NCBI GenBank assembly: GCA_001953115.1
Contig: LSSL01002089.1
Span: 1-20,971, forward strand
Direction: 5' to 3'
Length of the DNA stretch: 20,971 nt
From: Smittium mucronatum
Lineage: Eukaryota > Kickxellomycota > Harpellomycetes > Harpellales > Legeriomycetaceae
Shown here: positions 11,289-20,915 of the stretch, piece by piece
How positions within the stretch are numbered: the stretch's first letter is position 1
Layout of the letters: every line of letters starts with the position of its first letter
Notes under the pieces: model-generated
Told to the model about the DNA's origin: nothing
Database searches by the model: none
Seen by the model: the letters and a program-made list of their open reading frames with translations, nothing else
Position numbers and translations under genes: made by a program

Positions 11289-14200
11289 ATGCATGTAGGC
11301 TTCAGCAATTTTAGAGTGGTTTGGAAAAGTATTACTTACATATTCATTTTAGCTTCCAATTCAAGATTTTTTTATATCAAAATTAGACTTTTTTTTCTTA
11401 ATGATGGGTATCCTCTCATGTTTATAAACATTTTTTTTATAAATGATACGTATAAAAAAGATTTTATCCTGGAAAATAAATACATGAAATAATAAAAAAT
11501 TCATGATAAATGCTATTTTTACACAACTTTAAAATTTTCAAATTTATGAATCATTTTTGAAATTTGACATATTTGATATCTTTGAAAACTTTTTAATATT
11601 ATTACTAAAACTAAACTAAGTTTTATTTCAAAATTTATAAAATTAAAAAGATATTATTCTTTGAATTTTTAATTGTTTTTATAAATGATAGTCGTAATAT
11701 AATTGACAATTTTTTTGAGTTAACCTTACTGATTAAGCCTATTTTATTTAAATTGAAATAAATTTTAAATTTAACATAATTTTTTAGAAATATAATTTCT
11801 CATTCATTAAACTGTTTAACTAGTTTTAAAAATAAAACAAATACAATAATTAAATTTTAAACTGTTTATTTTTTAAAGAAAAAATATTTTATAGGTTTAC
11901 ACACAATATAATTGCAAAAAATTAATTGAAATGTGTAAAATATAAGTTTTTAGAAGAAATTAAACTATTTGTGATTTAAAATAAACTATTTTTTATATTT
12001 TAATTTACATTGTTATTTTGATAAATTCAAACCAATAGATATGAATTTACATGTTTTATTAAATTTTTATAAAGTAAAAAGTGCTTGATTTCATTTATTG
12101 AAAAATTGGTTTTATAATTGTTGATATTTCCAATAATTAGAATAAAAAAAATTTTCTGAATACTTTCAAAGTAAAAATAATAGAAAGACATTTTTTAGCA
12201 ATTTTGTAAATTAAAAATTCATTAATTCAATAAATTATCTAATATTTAATGAATTTTTTTTAGTTTGGGATAATACCGTTTAATTTTACCAAGAATTATA
12301 AATTGTAAATATTGATTTACATAAAAAGAATGATTTTAATATTTTAATATACTAATCAAAAATATTGATATTTTTCTTTTTAATAGAATTTTTCTATTTA
12401 ACTTTTTCAAAATAATAATTGAAATGATTGGGATCTAAATCGGTAATATAGATAAAATTTCGGGAAATCGGCAGATATAAGAACTAATGATCCAAAATAA
12501 AGCTTTGAGTTTCCAATAAATACTATTTTATCAAGGAAAAATAACCCCTAATATTTTCTGCTCAAATTAATATATTTATATATAGATAATCCTTAAAAAA
12601 AATTGTGCTAATTTAGAAAAGAGCTATAAAATAAAGAAATAAAGTGGACCTACGAAACCTTTTTATACCTTTCTTAACATAGATAGTGTTTTATATAGTA
12701 TTGAAGTTCATTTTAACATATTTTGGGTGTTTTAAAATCTTTAAACATCAATTACATTGACGTCGCAAGAAATTATAAAAATAGTAAAATTTATTTTGTC
12801 TAGTGCGTTTGAATTCAAAAATAGTTGAAATTGAATCAAAAATAGATAATATTATTTGAAGGCTAATATTTTAGAAACGAAAAAAATTATATCCTTATTC
12901 AAAATTATATAGCTCAATAAAACTAAAAAAAATTTTACCATATTTTTTCGAAATTGTAGGTGTTTTGCTAGAATAAATATTTCCTATACTTAAAATTCCA
13001 CAATTTCAACAAAAATTGTTTTGAAATTAATTCTAATTTATATTGCGTGACCAAAAAAAGGATTTATGGCTATTTTTTTTTGATATTAAAAAATTTAAGC
13101 AATTTTGACCCTAAAATTTTCGTTTTTGTCTTATTTAGGTCTATATAGTGTCGTTTTTATTAATTTTTATTAATTTTTTTATATAAAATTTTTTTGTATT
13201 CATCTGGTTAATATTCAATTTCTATTAATACCAAATTATTATTTTAAATGAATTGAAATTATATATTCTTAAAAATAACTATTTATAATGATTGAGCCTT
13301 TAATGATATATTTATGAAACAATCCTGTTTTAATCAACTGAAATTGTTGTTTTACGGTATTTTTATAGCAAATATAAAAAAAAAGTAATATAATTATCAA
13401 TTTTTATTAGTGCTAATGTGGAGGATTAATAGTGAAGTTTTTGTTACGAAAAGTGTCCCTCATAAATTAGTTCAAAAATTTTGTAAATTTTCGATCTGAA
13501 ATACCTGATATACACATCATAGAAGTTTTATGTTGCTATATAATTTTGAATTAGGATGTAATTTTTCCGAAATCGATTAAAAAAATTTTCAAATTTTATT
13601 CAATATTTGCGAAACAATTTTGACTGTCATAGAATTAGAAAATACTAGATCCAATAATTTTGTAGTATTTTCTGGTCAATTATCATTATTATTGAATCCG
13701 AATGAATTGGATTGAATTATAATCGATCATTTTTTTAATTTCTTGAAAAAACAATTGTAACTTGTCGCGAAAATCTTTTTGAACCATCATTTAATTTATT
13801 CATTAATTTTTAGATGGGAATTTTTTATACTTACTTCAAGGTATCAATCATAGGGATAATGCGAAAGAAAAAAAAGTCGCTTCATTTAAACTAAATCAAT
13901 TTAAAATTAAACTATTAGATATAAAGATATAGATTGTTGCTTTTTTAAGTTACAAATAATAAAATATAATAATATCGAAGTGATATAATTAATTCTCTTA
14001 GATAATTTAATCTTATGTATTATTTTATTTAGAGATTTAAAATCTCGACAGATTTACTTTTTTAATTATTTATGTCAAGACTTTTTTTTTAATTGATGCT
14101 CACAGCCTGCTTCATTTGACTTGCTTATCAAAATAATAACACATCATAACGTAATAATCAAGCTATAATAAACAATATCTAAAATTCTCTAAAATATTTA

Positions 14201-14914
14201 TGAAAAAATCAAAATAGAATGTATAATTGTGCTGAAAAATCTTATTCGGAAATATTATAATCAATGTGGATGATAAAATTAATCATAATATAGTATAAAT
14301 TTAATTTGAAACCATCCAATTAACAAATTAATTCTTTTTGTACCGATTCACATAATTTTTTGTAGGTAAAATTTTCAAAATTGCTTATTTTGTATCAGTT
14401 TTATAATTTTGTGACAATTTAACTGATCTCTAATAGTGTTGCGAATTTTTTTATTTGTTTAATTTATAGAAATAAAGTTTTTTTGTGTGTTTATTAATCT
14501 TTTTTTAGGTTCCTTTGGTTTTCTTAACAAGAAACTACTTTTAAAATTTAACATCTTTTTGGTTTTAAGTAATTTCTTTTGCTAAAGTTATACAGTTTTA
14601 ATTTTAGCAAGCTTAATCAGCCTCGATGTCTACTTTTTTTACTCTAATAATCTTATTTAGAAATTTTTGTGTGCTAAATTAAGATTTTTAATTCTATCAT
14701 TATTATTTGAAAAATTCAATTCGTGTTTAAAAAGATCGAATTATTGAGTAAATATAAGAAACCAATATTTAAAAAAAAAATCCCTTTATGAACAAACTTT
14801 TAATGATTGTTGCATATCTATTACTAGTATATTTAAAATAATAGAAATTTTGACGCAATAAATCTTTATATTTATATTTATGGTTCAAGAAGTTCCTGAT
14901 TGTAGGTATTTGCT
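11289..14914. other. AT desert without genes
   Basis: The frames at 11289-11492 (plus) and 14769-14990 (minus) are short and have no recognisable domain. The second has a more protein-like stretch (APCAMRDEQIPTIRNFL), but that coincides with a GC-rich 7-mer array at its upstream end and is followed by AT-noise residues. I see no RNA gene and no other large repeat in this stretch. Confidence 0.6.
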
Positions 14915-14935
14915 CATCGCGCATCGCGCATGGCG
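14915..14935. repeat. GC-rich 7-bp tandem repeat, three copies
   Basis: CATCGCG occurs at 14915-14921 and 14922-14928, followed by the one-base variant CATGGCG at 14929-14935 and a further C. It contains four CG dinucleotides and stands alone in surroundings of about 20% G+C. Confidence 0.8.
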
Positions 14936-15268
14936 CTAGTAAATTTATTTTTAGAACTAAGATCTTCACAATTTTATGCAAAATACTCAAATTTTAGCGA
15001 ATTCGCACAGTATTATTCTTTTTGGAAATTTTTTTATATTAATCAATAATTAGACAAGAAAATTAGTTATTTTAGCTAAAAGGATATTCTATAATTTTGA
15101 CTGGTAAATATTCTAACTATATAGTATTACAAAACACTCATGATATATCTAATGAAAGATTTTTTTGTGGTTTTGGATTTTTCAAGAGAAGTTTATAAAT
15201 TTATCTTACAGAAATAATTGGAACTCTATTTTTTGGGTTAAACCTTTGAAAATGACCTATTATCACCT

Positions 15269-15400
15269 CACCTTTTCACTACCAATTTCAGACAAGGTAA
15301 ATTCAATTACGAAAAAAGTAAATTTCAATTGGACAGTGCATTTAGATTCAAAAAAAGTGAAAATAAATTGAGAAAAAGAGCAATCAATTTCAGAATAAGT
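15269..15400 (+). repeat. Left inverted arm of the element
   Basis: Aligned to the complement of the right arm, this arm has three long identical blocks: the 17-base terminus, a 14-base block GTAAATTCAATTAC, and an 18-base block GTAAATTTCAATTGGACA. Later blocks differ by scattered substitutions and end in AGAATAAGT on both arms. Relative to the right arm it lacks about 40 bases just inside the terminus. Similarity fades but may extend to about 15457 (GAAAAAAGTGGGTTTCAATT against GAAAAAAGTAAGTCCTGATT). Confidence 0.8.
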
Positions 15401-15457
15401 GATTTGTGGTTCAAAAAAATTGAGATCAAATTCGAAAAAAGTGGGTTTCAATTATGG
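15301..15457 (+). repeat. Degenerate 21-22 bp tandem units in the left arm
   Basis: About seven to eight units of 17-24 bp, most beginning with GAAAAAAGT or AAAAAAAGT and ending in TTCAATT or ATTC, follow one another. The period is near 21 bp, so the minus strand stays open for 62 codons (15263-15451) and reads as a rough seven-residue repeat with FTFF and FFE motifs. The peptide periodicity is a consequence of the DNA period; I do not consider it a protein gene. Confidence 0.65.
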
Positions 15458-16558
15458 ATAGGTAGTAAATGGTTATAAAAATATATGCATAAATTGTTGA
15501 TACAATTATATATGATGTGAAGTTAAAATAATCATCTATTATATCAATAAAAAAAGTGAATATATTCGCTTATTATTTTTTAAACATTATAAACCTCGTG
15601 ATGATAAAAAAAAAGAGATTTCATGTTTAAATTATTAAATCACATCAAACAAAAAATCGAGTATAATATTAAACGAGTCAAGTTTGCTGAAAATAATAGA
15701 AACCAATTTTAACAAATATAATGTAAAAAATTTCATAAATACATGACAAACTGGTTCTATTTTAATTATAATATATCGTCTTTTTTTTATTATATTATAA
15801 ATAACACGCGCAAAAACTTTTCATAATAGTTTTGATGTTATCAAACTTTCAAAGTCTGATAATTCTCAAAAATATTGTATGTTTTCATTTAGTTTTTACC
15901 GAAACTTTTAATTTAAAGTACCAAAAAGTTATCATTGATTAGGTGTATACAGGGGATAATTTCTCATTTATGTTATATTTATTGAAAGGGTTTGTATCTA
16001 AATAAATACAATTCTTCAAAACCTTACTTCAATAAGTCAATTACAATACACTTTCCATAATTTAAATTAATAAACATAAATATTTAAATATCATCTGTAA
16101 AAAATCGGTTTGAGAGGTATCCATCTAAAGGTATATAGTACTATAAATTTGTAATAAGCAATTAAATAATTAAGCCCATGGTTAATAGTTTTTTTCATTT
16201 ATTAAAAATTGGTTGTTTTCATTAAACTGACAGCCTTGTATTGGCGATTAAAAAAGCATCATCTTTAAGTGGAAATATATTTTATAATTATTAACGTATA
16301 AGTAACAGCAACAGTAATCGGTTAAATACACATGAAGGTTGGATTCCTAGTTTTAATCTATCTTGAGTTTTTGGAGGTTATAAGTGAAATTAAACCATGT
16401 TATAAATATAGCTTTTCAAAATTCTATAATAAAAAATCAACTAAATCATATATTATACTCATTTTCTAATTTGAAACTTAAATATAATATTGGGCATGAG
16501 GTCTTAAAGCTACACAAAATTTCCGAATCAGGACTTACTTTTTTCCCAACTTTAAGTT

Positions 16559-16733
16559 ACTTATTCTGGAATTGATAGCACTTTTTCCCAATCGATTTTC
16601 ACTTTTTTTGAATCTAAATGTACTTTGTCCAATTGAAATTTACTTTTTTTGTAATTGAATTTACTTTTTTTGAATTGATTTTCACTAAACCCAATTAGAA
16701 CATAATTTTTCCGAATTTGGTAGTGAAAAGGTG
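16559..16733 (-). repeat. Right inverted arm of the element
   Basis: This is the mirror copy of 15269-15400, read on the minus strand. It carries one or two more copies of the AAAAAAAGT unit than the left arm, in a segment of about 40 bases after the terminus. Weak similarity to the left arm continues inward to about 16520. The substitutions and the indel between arms indicate that the two copies have diverged since they were formed. Confidence 0.8.
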
Positions 16734-17589
16734 TAAAATAGCTAATTATCGCAAAAATAAATAGAAGTGAAATAATTTTTTTTTGTCAAGCTTTTTTTGA
16801 TTTTCTTTTTTTTGAAATCAAATGTAAAAAAAAATAAAGGAAAAGAAATGGTTAGTACTCCCTCCAAATTTAATTAGAAACTTTTTTTCACAAAATAAAA
16901 CATATTTTATAACAAAAACTTCATATTAAAAGGTTCATATCGGAAAAAACACCTATTACCATTATTTGTTGGAGTTATGCAACACTTTACATTCATTTAG
17001 GTGAAGAAATATATAAAATTGGATTAAATTTAGAAATAAATGTGAAAATTATAAAATCAAATCAGCTTTACCACATAAACAAGGAGAAATGAATGAAAAT
17101 TTCTTATTTCTTCACTTTTAGATAATTTCATGGGGAAAAAAAATTATATTCAGGTTTGAAAATAATTTGAGCTCTCCATTTTTAAACTCAGTTTGTTCAT
17201 TATATAAAAAAAATAAAGATATTGATTTTTTAAAAACGATTTATAATACAAATCCACCGATTTTTCCTAATCCGAGTGATTTTCCATGATTTTAGCTTTT
17301 ATCGCTAAATTTAGTGGTTAAATAATGCTAAAGGATTTATATTAATTCAAAAGCAACAATAAAAATTACTTTACGAGTTTATAAGCAATACTTATAGAGC
17401 ACACTAGTAATATTTATTAAGCTTTGAGTGCAATGTTTTTTTCCTTTAAATTAAATCTGTTAGGTCAAAATTTTGGTTTTTTGCCATTTATAATCATAAA
17501 GACATATATTTTGCCTTTTTTAATTCATATTTTATTTAAGGATACATTGGTAAAAACTGTGAGAGAAAAAAATAGTAAAATCATGCAGG
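16734..17589. other. AT-rich spacer right of the inverted-repeat element
   Basis: No open frame or repeat of note. The stretch 16780-16830 has T-rich blocks (CTTTTTTTGATTTTC) reminiscent of the arm units, which may be a stray copy or simple T-rich sequence. Confidence 0.5.
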
Positions 17590-18490
17590 TCTTATAACAA
17601 TCATTATTCATAAGTTCTAATCAATCCCTCTATTGATCAGCCTCTGGATGTCTAGCGGAAATTAAACTTATAACTACCATCAGACATACACCACCCACTC
17701 TTTTTCAACTAGGATAAATGGCTAAGTTTATTCTCATCATGTTTTATGAATTTATTGGTGGCGGATTTTGTTATTTTAAATGTAGATACCTTATTATTAA
17801 ATATATATGATCTAGCCAGATTTGGAAATCCAATTTTTTCATGCAAAAGTAGTATTTTTTTCCCCATTTTTATTGGAAAAAGAAGACAGTTGTGTTAATA
17901 TGGAATTAGTCGTATTTTGTATTGGTTAAAAGCCTAGAGAATTAATATTGATATTTCTTTTTACCTTCATTAAATGATATTTGTATCTAAACTTCAAAAG
18001 AATATTTTTTTTACACATTATTCGCGTTTAAATTTTAAAGTATATATACTTTACATAATATATTTATTAAAAAAAAGATATTTTAGTAAAAGCCTGAAAG
18101 GTATATTGTTTCTGGACTTAAATCTATACATATGATAAATAATTATAAATGTTGAATTTTATTGATTTAATCTATTTTCATCTTTACTTGAATAATATTC
18201 TCTATTTAATGATTTGGCATAGAAGTTTAGTTTTACTGTAAAAATAAATAATGTAATATTTTTAATAATAATGGATAAGATACATTATTATCGAGTATGA
18301 GTTAACTTGAGCTCTAACCCGTTAGATCGATACTCATAAATAAACATCCGAAACCTATCAAAAAACTTAAATACCTTGAAAAATAACCTTTAAATCTGAT
18401 TAAAATCTCATAGATATCTTTTTTGGTTCTAATTTCCTTGATCCCATAAGAATTTAAAAATTGAATGAATTAAAAATGCAGATAAGTTTG
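17590..18490. other. Gene-free stretch with a patch of higher complexity
   Basis: Around 17620-17770 the sequence has more G and C and fewer homopolymers (for example CACCACCCACTC and GGTGGCGG). Both strands give short open pieces of varied amino acids but with stops and no recognisable motif. It may be decayed coding sequence or an old transposon fragment. The rest is AT-rich with nothing identified. Confidence 0.35.
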
Positions 18491-18831
18491 ACCTTCTAGA
18501 ATTGTAATTGATTTTTTATATACTTGGAATTCTCGAAAATTTTCTAGTATTCAATTCTGTATCGAAACTTCGATACAATTTGATTAATTTAAAACTCTTA
18601 CAGATGAAATATTTAGAGTTATATATAAATTAAGTCAAATTAAGGGGCATCTTATTTTTAGTAAAATGAGAACTACTACATTGCATTGGTTGTAATTTCT
18701 TTATGAAACAGTCCAAGTTAAAAAATATCATAGTATTATTCGACTCTTTAAAGTCAGAGAATTTTTACAAAAAAATCTTGCATTAGATAGCAAATATCAC
18801 CCAATTATTCAAGTACTTAATTTTGATTAAA
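18491..18831 (+). pseudogene. Possible decayed coding remnant, unrecognised
   Basis: A plus-strand frame of about 113 codons has only two internal stops (both TAA), where ordinary AT-rich sequence would give several more. It includes varied stretches such as IFSKMRTTTLHWL and FLYETVQVKKYHSIIRLFKV. No domain or catalytic motif can be assigned. The minus strand over the same bases is also unusually open, with few stops from about 18900 to 18415, so the low stop count may only reflect slightly higher local G+C. I cannot say which strand, if either, was ever coding. Confidence 0.15.
18558..18577. repeat. 9-bp inverted repeat with a 2-base centre
   Basis: TGTATCGAA and TTCGATACA are exact complements around AC, giving a 20-base near-palindrome containing two CG dinucleotides. 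It lies inside the low-stop region and resembles a dyad binding site or a snap-back hairpin. No promoter or gene can be tied to it. Confidence 0.7.
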
Positions 18832-19724
18832 TCTGATTTCATTTTTTTCAGAAAGTGATATTACTAAGTTTGATTCACACTTTATTAAATTGAGTGTAGG
18901 CATATTATAGGTGATTTATCTTATCAGAGTTTAGATACAAATTTTTTATGAATCTAGTGATACTTAAGATAAAGTCTGAAGCTATATTTTTATGCGAAAA
19001 TTCAATTCCTATATTCTCTTGTAACTCTGATTTTTTTTGAAAAAAACTCTGATATTTGCTGTTGAAGATATTTTTCAATAAGATCTAGAGCTAAAAAGAA
19101 TAATTTTCTCGTCATTCACTAGTATTCACAACAAATATGAGAGTCTAAATCGACTTATTTGTATTTAGAGTCTAAAATTACGTTACCGGATCCAGAAACT
19201 TATTCAAATTTTTTTTAAAAACCAAAAAAAGCTTTTTTTAGTCTATTCAAATATAAATTTCTCTACAGTAAAACCAATACTTAATTCTGAATTATCTTAG
19301 TAATGGTTTAATGTAATTTTTAGTTTCGAGGCTCTCAATGTGCATCTTTTTTTTTCTAATTTAAATTAAGTATGGTTGAACAATATTCCACCCATTTTTT
19401 TTCGACAAAACCCTTAAAAAGAATTTTATATTTTCCGTCGCCTTTTATTTAATTTATTATTTTTAAAATCCAAGAACAGGGACAGAGGCATTTTTTCTCT
19501 CAAACTCATTTTAGAATATTATAAATATAAATATAAATACTTACAATCATATGCAAAAGATTAATATTTAAATTTTAATTAAGGCTCTAATTTAAGGATT
19601 TTTTTTTCAAAAATACGTCATTGTATTTTTAAACAAATCAATGCTTTTTGAATTTTAATTATCTTAAATTCCCTTTCGATAAATTCTATTAGTTTACTAA
19701 TATTTACAATAGAAAAAGGTATGA
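18832..19724. other. AT-rich spacer with small direct repeats
   Basis: AACTCTGAT is duplicated at 19023-19031 and 19045-19053. GAGTCTAAA is duplicated at 19141-19149 and 19168-19176, where TCTAAAT and ATTTAGA also form a 7-bp inverted repeat. A triple ATAAAT is at 19521-19538. No reading frame is convincing. Confidence 0.4.
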
Positions 19725-20216
19725 TTATACGATTAATGCGTCATCTGAAGAAAATCGAATAGCAAAATTGAGGATAAACTTAAGACGTTTAATACTGATA
19801 GTATTATTTTCCCTGCCATACCATAAATTTTGATTTATAAACGCCACAGAAGAGAAAATCAGAGCAAAGTCAATATTTCATTTTTAAAATTGATGGGATA
19901 AGAAAAACAAGGCTTTTTGGTTGTTCATAACTGTTTGATAAAATGCATGATTTATTACTTATAATCCAGAGATTATTTTTGTAAAAATTTTCAAAAAAAT
20001 CTGATTAAAATGAATTGCATTTCCTAAATCTGCCCATTTTTTGTCAATTTTGAGAAACTTTCTTATTTGCCTATTTCTTTTAAGTTTTGATGGTGAATTA
20101 TACCTGCTAAATCTGAATAGCTTGTTCATTATTTCATTTTTTCCTGCCAATAAGTTGAAGGATTTAATATTTATTGGCCTATTCCATTGTGTTAAAATAT
20201 ATAATTTTCCATATTT
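19725..20216 (-). pseudogene. Possible decayed protein-coding remnant on the minus strand, family unknown
   Basis: Reading leftward from 20216, a single minus-strand frame runs about 163 codons with three internal stops (TAA, TAA, TGA) and ends at TAA (19727-19725). The first 85 codons are fully open and the residues are far more varied than AT-noise elsewhere, with Trp, Arg, Gly, Asp, Pro and His well represented. Distinctive pieces are LTQWNRPINIK, SPSKLKRNRQIRKFL, IDKKWADLGNAIHF and, after the stops, NLWYGRENNTISIKRL and FAIRFSSDD. The last pieces remind me loosely of the region after the zinc ribbon in IS1595/Merlin-type transposases, but the cysteines and the DDE residues are not visible, so this is only a guess. 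No start codon or polyadenylation signal can be assigned. The plus strand is also open over part of the same bases. Confidence 0.25.
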
Positions 20217-20328
20217 TTACATAAATTGACCAGATAAATACAATTTGATAAAATGAACTGGCTTGAGCTCCTTTTTTTTTTCTAGTTTGACCAATGTTCG
20301 CTTTTAGCTGTAATTTTATTTTTTCTTA

Positions 20329-20338
20329 CCTAATTAGG
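20329..20338. other. 10-bp palindrome at the composition boundary
   Basis: CCTAATTAGG is a perfect palindrome lying exactly where the AT desert gives way to the GC-rich island (GCGCGTTTC follows). It could mark an insertion boundary, but a 10-bp palindrome may also arise by chance. Confidence 0.4.
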
Positions 20339-20372
20339 GCGCGTTTCTAGCTCGTTTAATTCGACTGCCTAC

Positions 20373-20423
20373 ATTAAATATCCCCTAAGAGAGAAATACC
20401 TTGCCGTGGTTTAGGGGTTTAAT
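20373..20423. repeat. Interrupted 13-bp inverted repeat
   Basis: CCCCTAA (20382-20388) pairs with TTAGGGG (20411-20417), and ATTAAA (20373-20378) pairs with TTTAAT (20418-20423) across a three-base bulge (TAT). The loop is 22 bases. It is the first stable hairpin inside the GC-rich island. Confidence 0.65.
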
Positions 20424-20461
20424 AGTGTACTTTTCGAAGTAAACTAGACTAAAATTTCACG

Positions 20462-20547
20462 CAGCGATGTACTATTCTTGGTTGAGAGTAGTGGAGACAG
20501 CGCACAGCGTTGCACTATTCTTGGTTGGGAGTAGTGGAGATAGCTCA
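20462..20547 (+). repeat. 43-bp tandem duplication, each unit with a hairpin
   Basis: Units at 20462-20504 and 20505-20547 differ at only a few positions, and a third begins (CAGCGATTAGG at 20548) before diverging. Each unit starts CAGCG and contains ACTATTCT, the loop TTGGTTG or TGGTTG, then AGAGTAGT or GGGAGTAGT, which can pair with one G-U wobble. The AGAG to GGAG change between copies shortens the stem by one pair but keeps the fold. This supports a role as structured RNA or as duplicated protein-binding sites. Confidence 0.8.
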
Positions 20548-20659
20548 CAGCGATTAGGAGGACAGCGATTCCAGAGGAGGACCATCTCGAAACAGAAGGA
20601 ACCGATCGTTTAGCACAGCTGAGACATAGTCTAGTGCATAAGTCCAGCGTTCGACAGTC

Positions 20660-20677
20660 AGACGGATCTCAGCGTCT
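20660..20677. repeat. 5-bp inverted repeat
   Basis: AGACG and CGTCT pair around an 8-base loop. Alone it is weak; it counts mainly as one of a cluster of hairpins in the island. Confidence 0.45.
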
Positions 20678-20770
20678 AACAGCTATTTGTAGGAAAGCCA
20701 TGTCGATCAATCCCACGTTTGGGTAGGAGCCTAATTTAATTAATCCTGTTAGAAGCAGGCTCTGACTAGG

Positions 20771-20813
20771 AGCTCAATAGCTTCAATGAACTGTTGTTCA
20801 TTGACAAAGAGCT
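20771..20813. repeat. Two-segment hairpin with a tetraloop
   Basis: TCAATGAAC (20783-20791) and GTTCATTGA (20796-20804) are exact complements around the loop TGTT. After an internal loop, AGCTC (20771-20775) and GAGCT (20809-20813) can extend the stem by five pairs. This is the most stable local fold I can see in the island. Confidence 0.75.
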
Positions 20814-20915
20814 TAATTCATAACTGCACGTAACCTCAGTCATTCAGCCTACTTGATGCAATGCCAGGGGGGGTCTTTCGGTTGGTAGATTGAACCCTTT
20901 TCCCGTAGGTACGCA

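Larger units (their letters stand above)
15269..16733. mobile_element. Putative non-autonomous inverted-repeat (foldback-like) element
   Basis: The element is bounded by the 17-base sequence CACCTTTTCACTACCAA at 15269-15285 and its exact complement at 16717-16733. Homology continues inward over about 130 bp on the left and 175 bp on the right, with further weak similarity to about 15457 and 16520. The core between the arms is about 1.1 kb, AT-rich and without a credible gene. The frame at 16384-16575 starts at GTG, runs into the right arm and looks like a chance opening. Long arms built from short subrepeats recall foldback elements (FB, Galileo) and the long 19-mer-rich inverted repeats of ciliate Tlr elements; this is a resemblance of architecture only. 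I find no clean target-site duplication. The flanks share only CTATTATC on the left and CTAATTATC on the right, several bases outside the arms. An inverted duplication of a minisatellite is an alternative. Confidence 0.5.

Noticed and set aside
14769..14990. Minus-strand 73-residue frame with a protein-like middle (APCAMRDEQIPTIRNFL)
   Set aside because: Part of the protein-like stretch is produced by the GC-rich 7-mer array; the rest is AT-noise and the length is expected by chance in this window.
16384..16575. Plus-strand frame inside the inverted-repeat element, preceded by GGAGG and starting at GTG
   Set aside because: The apparent ribosome site is a coincidence in what looks like eukaryotic DNA; the frame ends in the right arm and has no domain.
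15278..16725. CACTA...TAGTG ends as in CACTA/EnSpm transposons
   Set aside because: The inverted match extends nine bases further out (CACCTTTT...), so CACTA is internal and not the terminus, and the adjacent TTT/AAA are part of the arm and not a target duplication.
20041..20229. Plus-strand 62-residue frame beginning MSILRNFLICLFLL, like a signal peptide
   Set aside because: It is antisense to the more protein-like minus-strand frame at 19725-20216 and consists mostly of hydrophobic AT-noise residues.
1..20340. Repeat-induced point mutation as the cause of the AT richness
   Set aside because: CA and TG dinucleotides remain common (for example the CAAAACCAC array), which is not expected after heavy mutation of that type.
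20881..20895. TGGTAGATTGAACCC as a possible retroelement primer-binding site
   Set aside because: It starts with TGG, but the complement does not have the spacing of a tRNA acceptor and T arm, and no LTR end is seen just before it.
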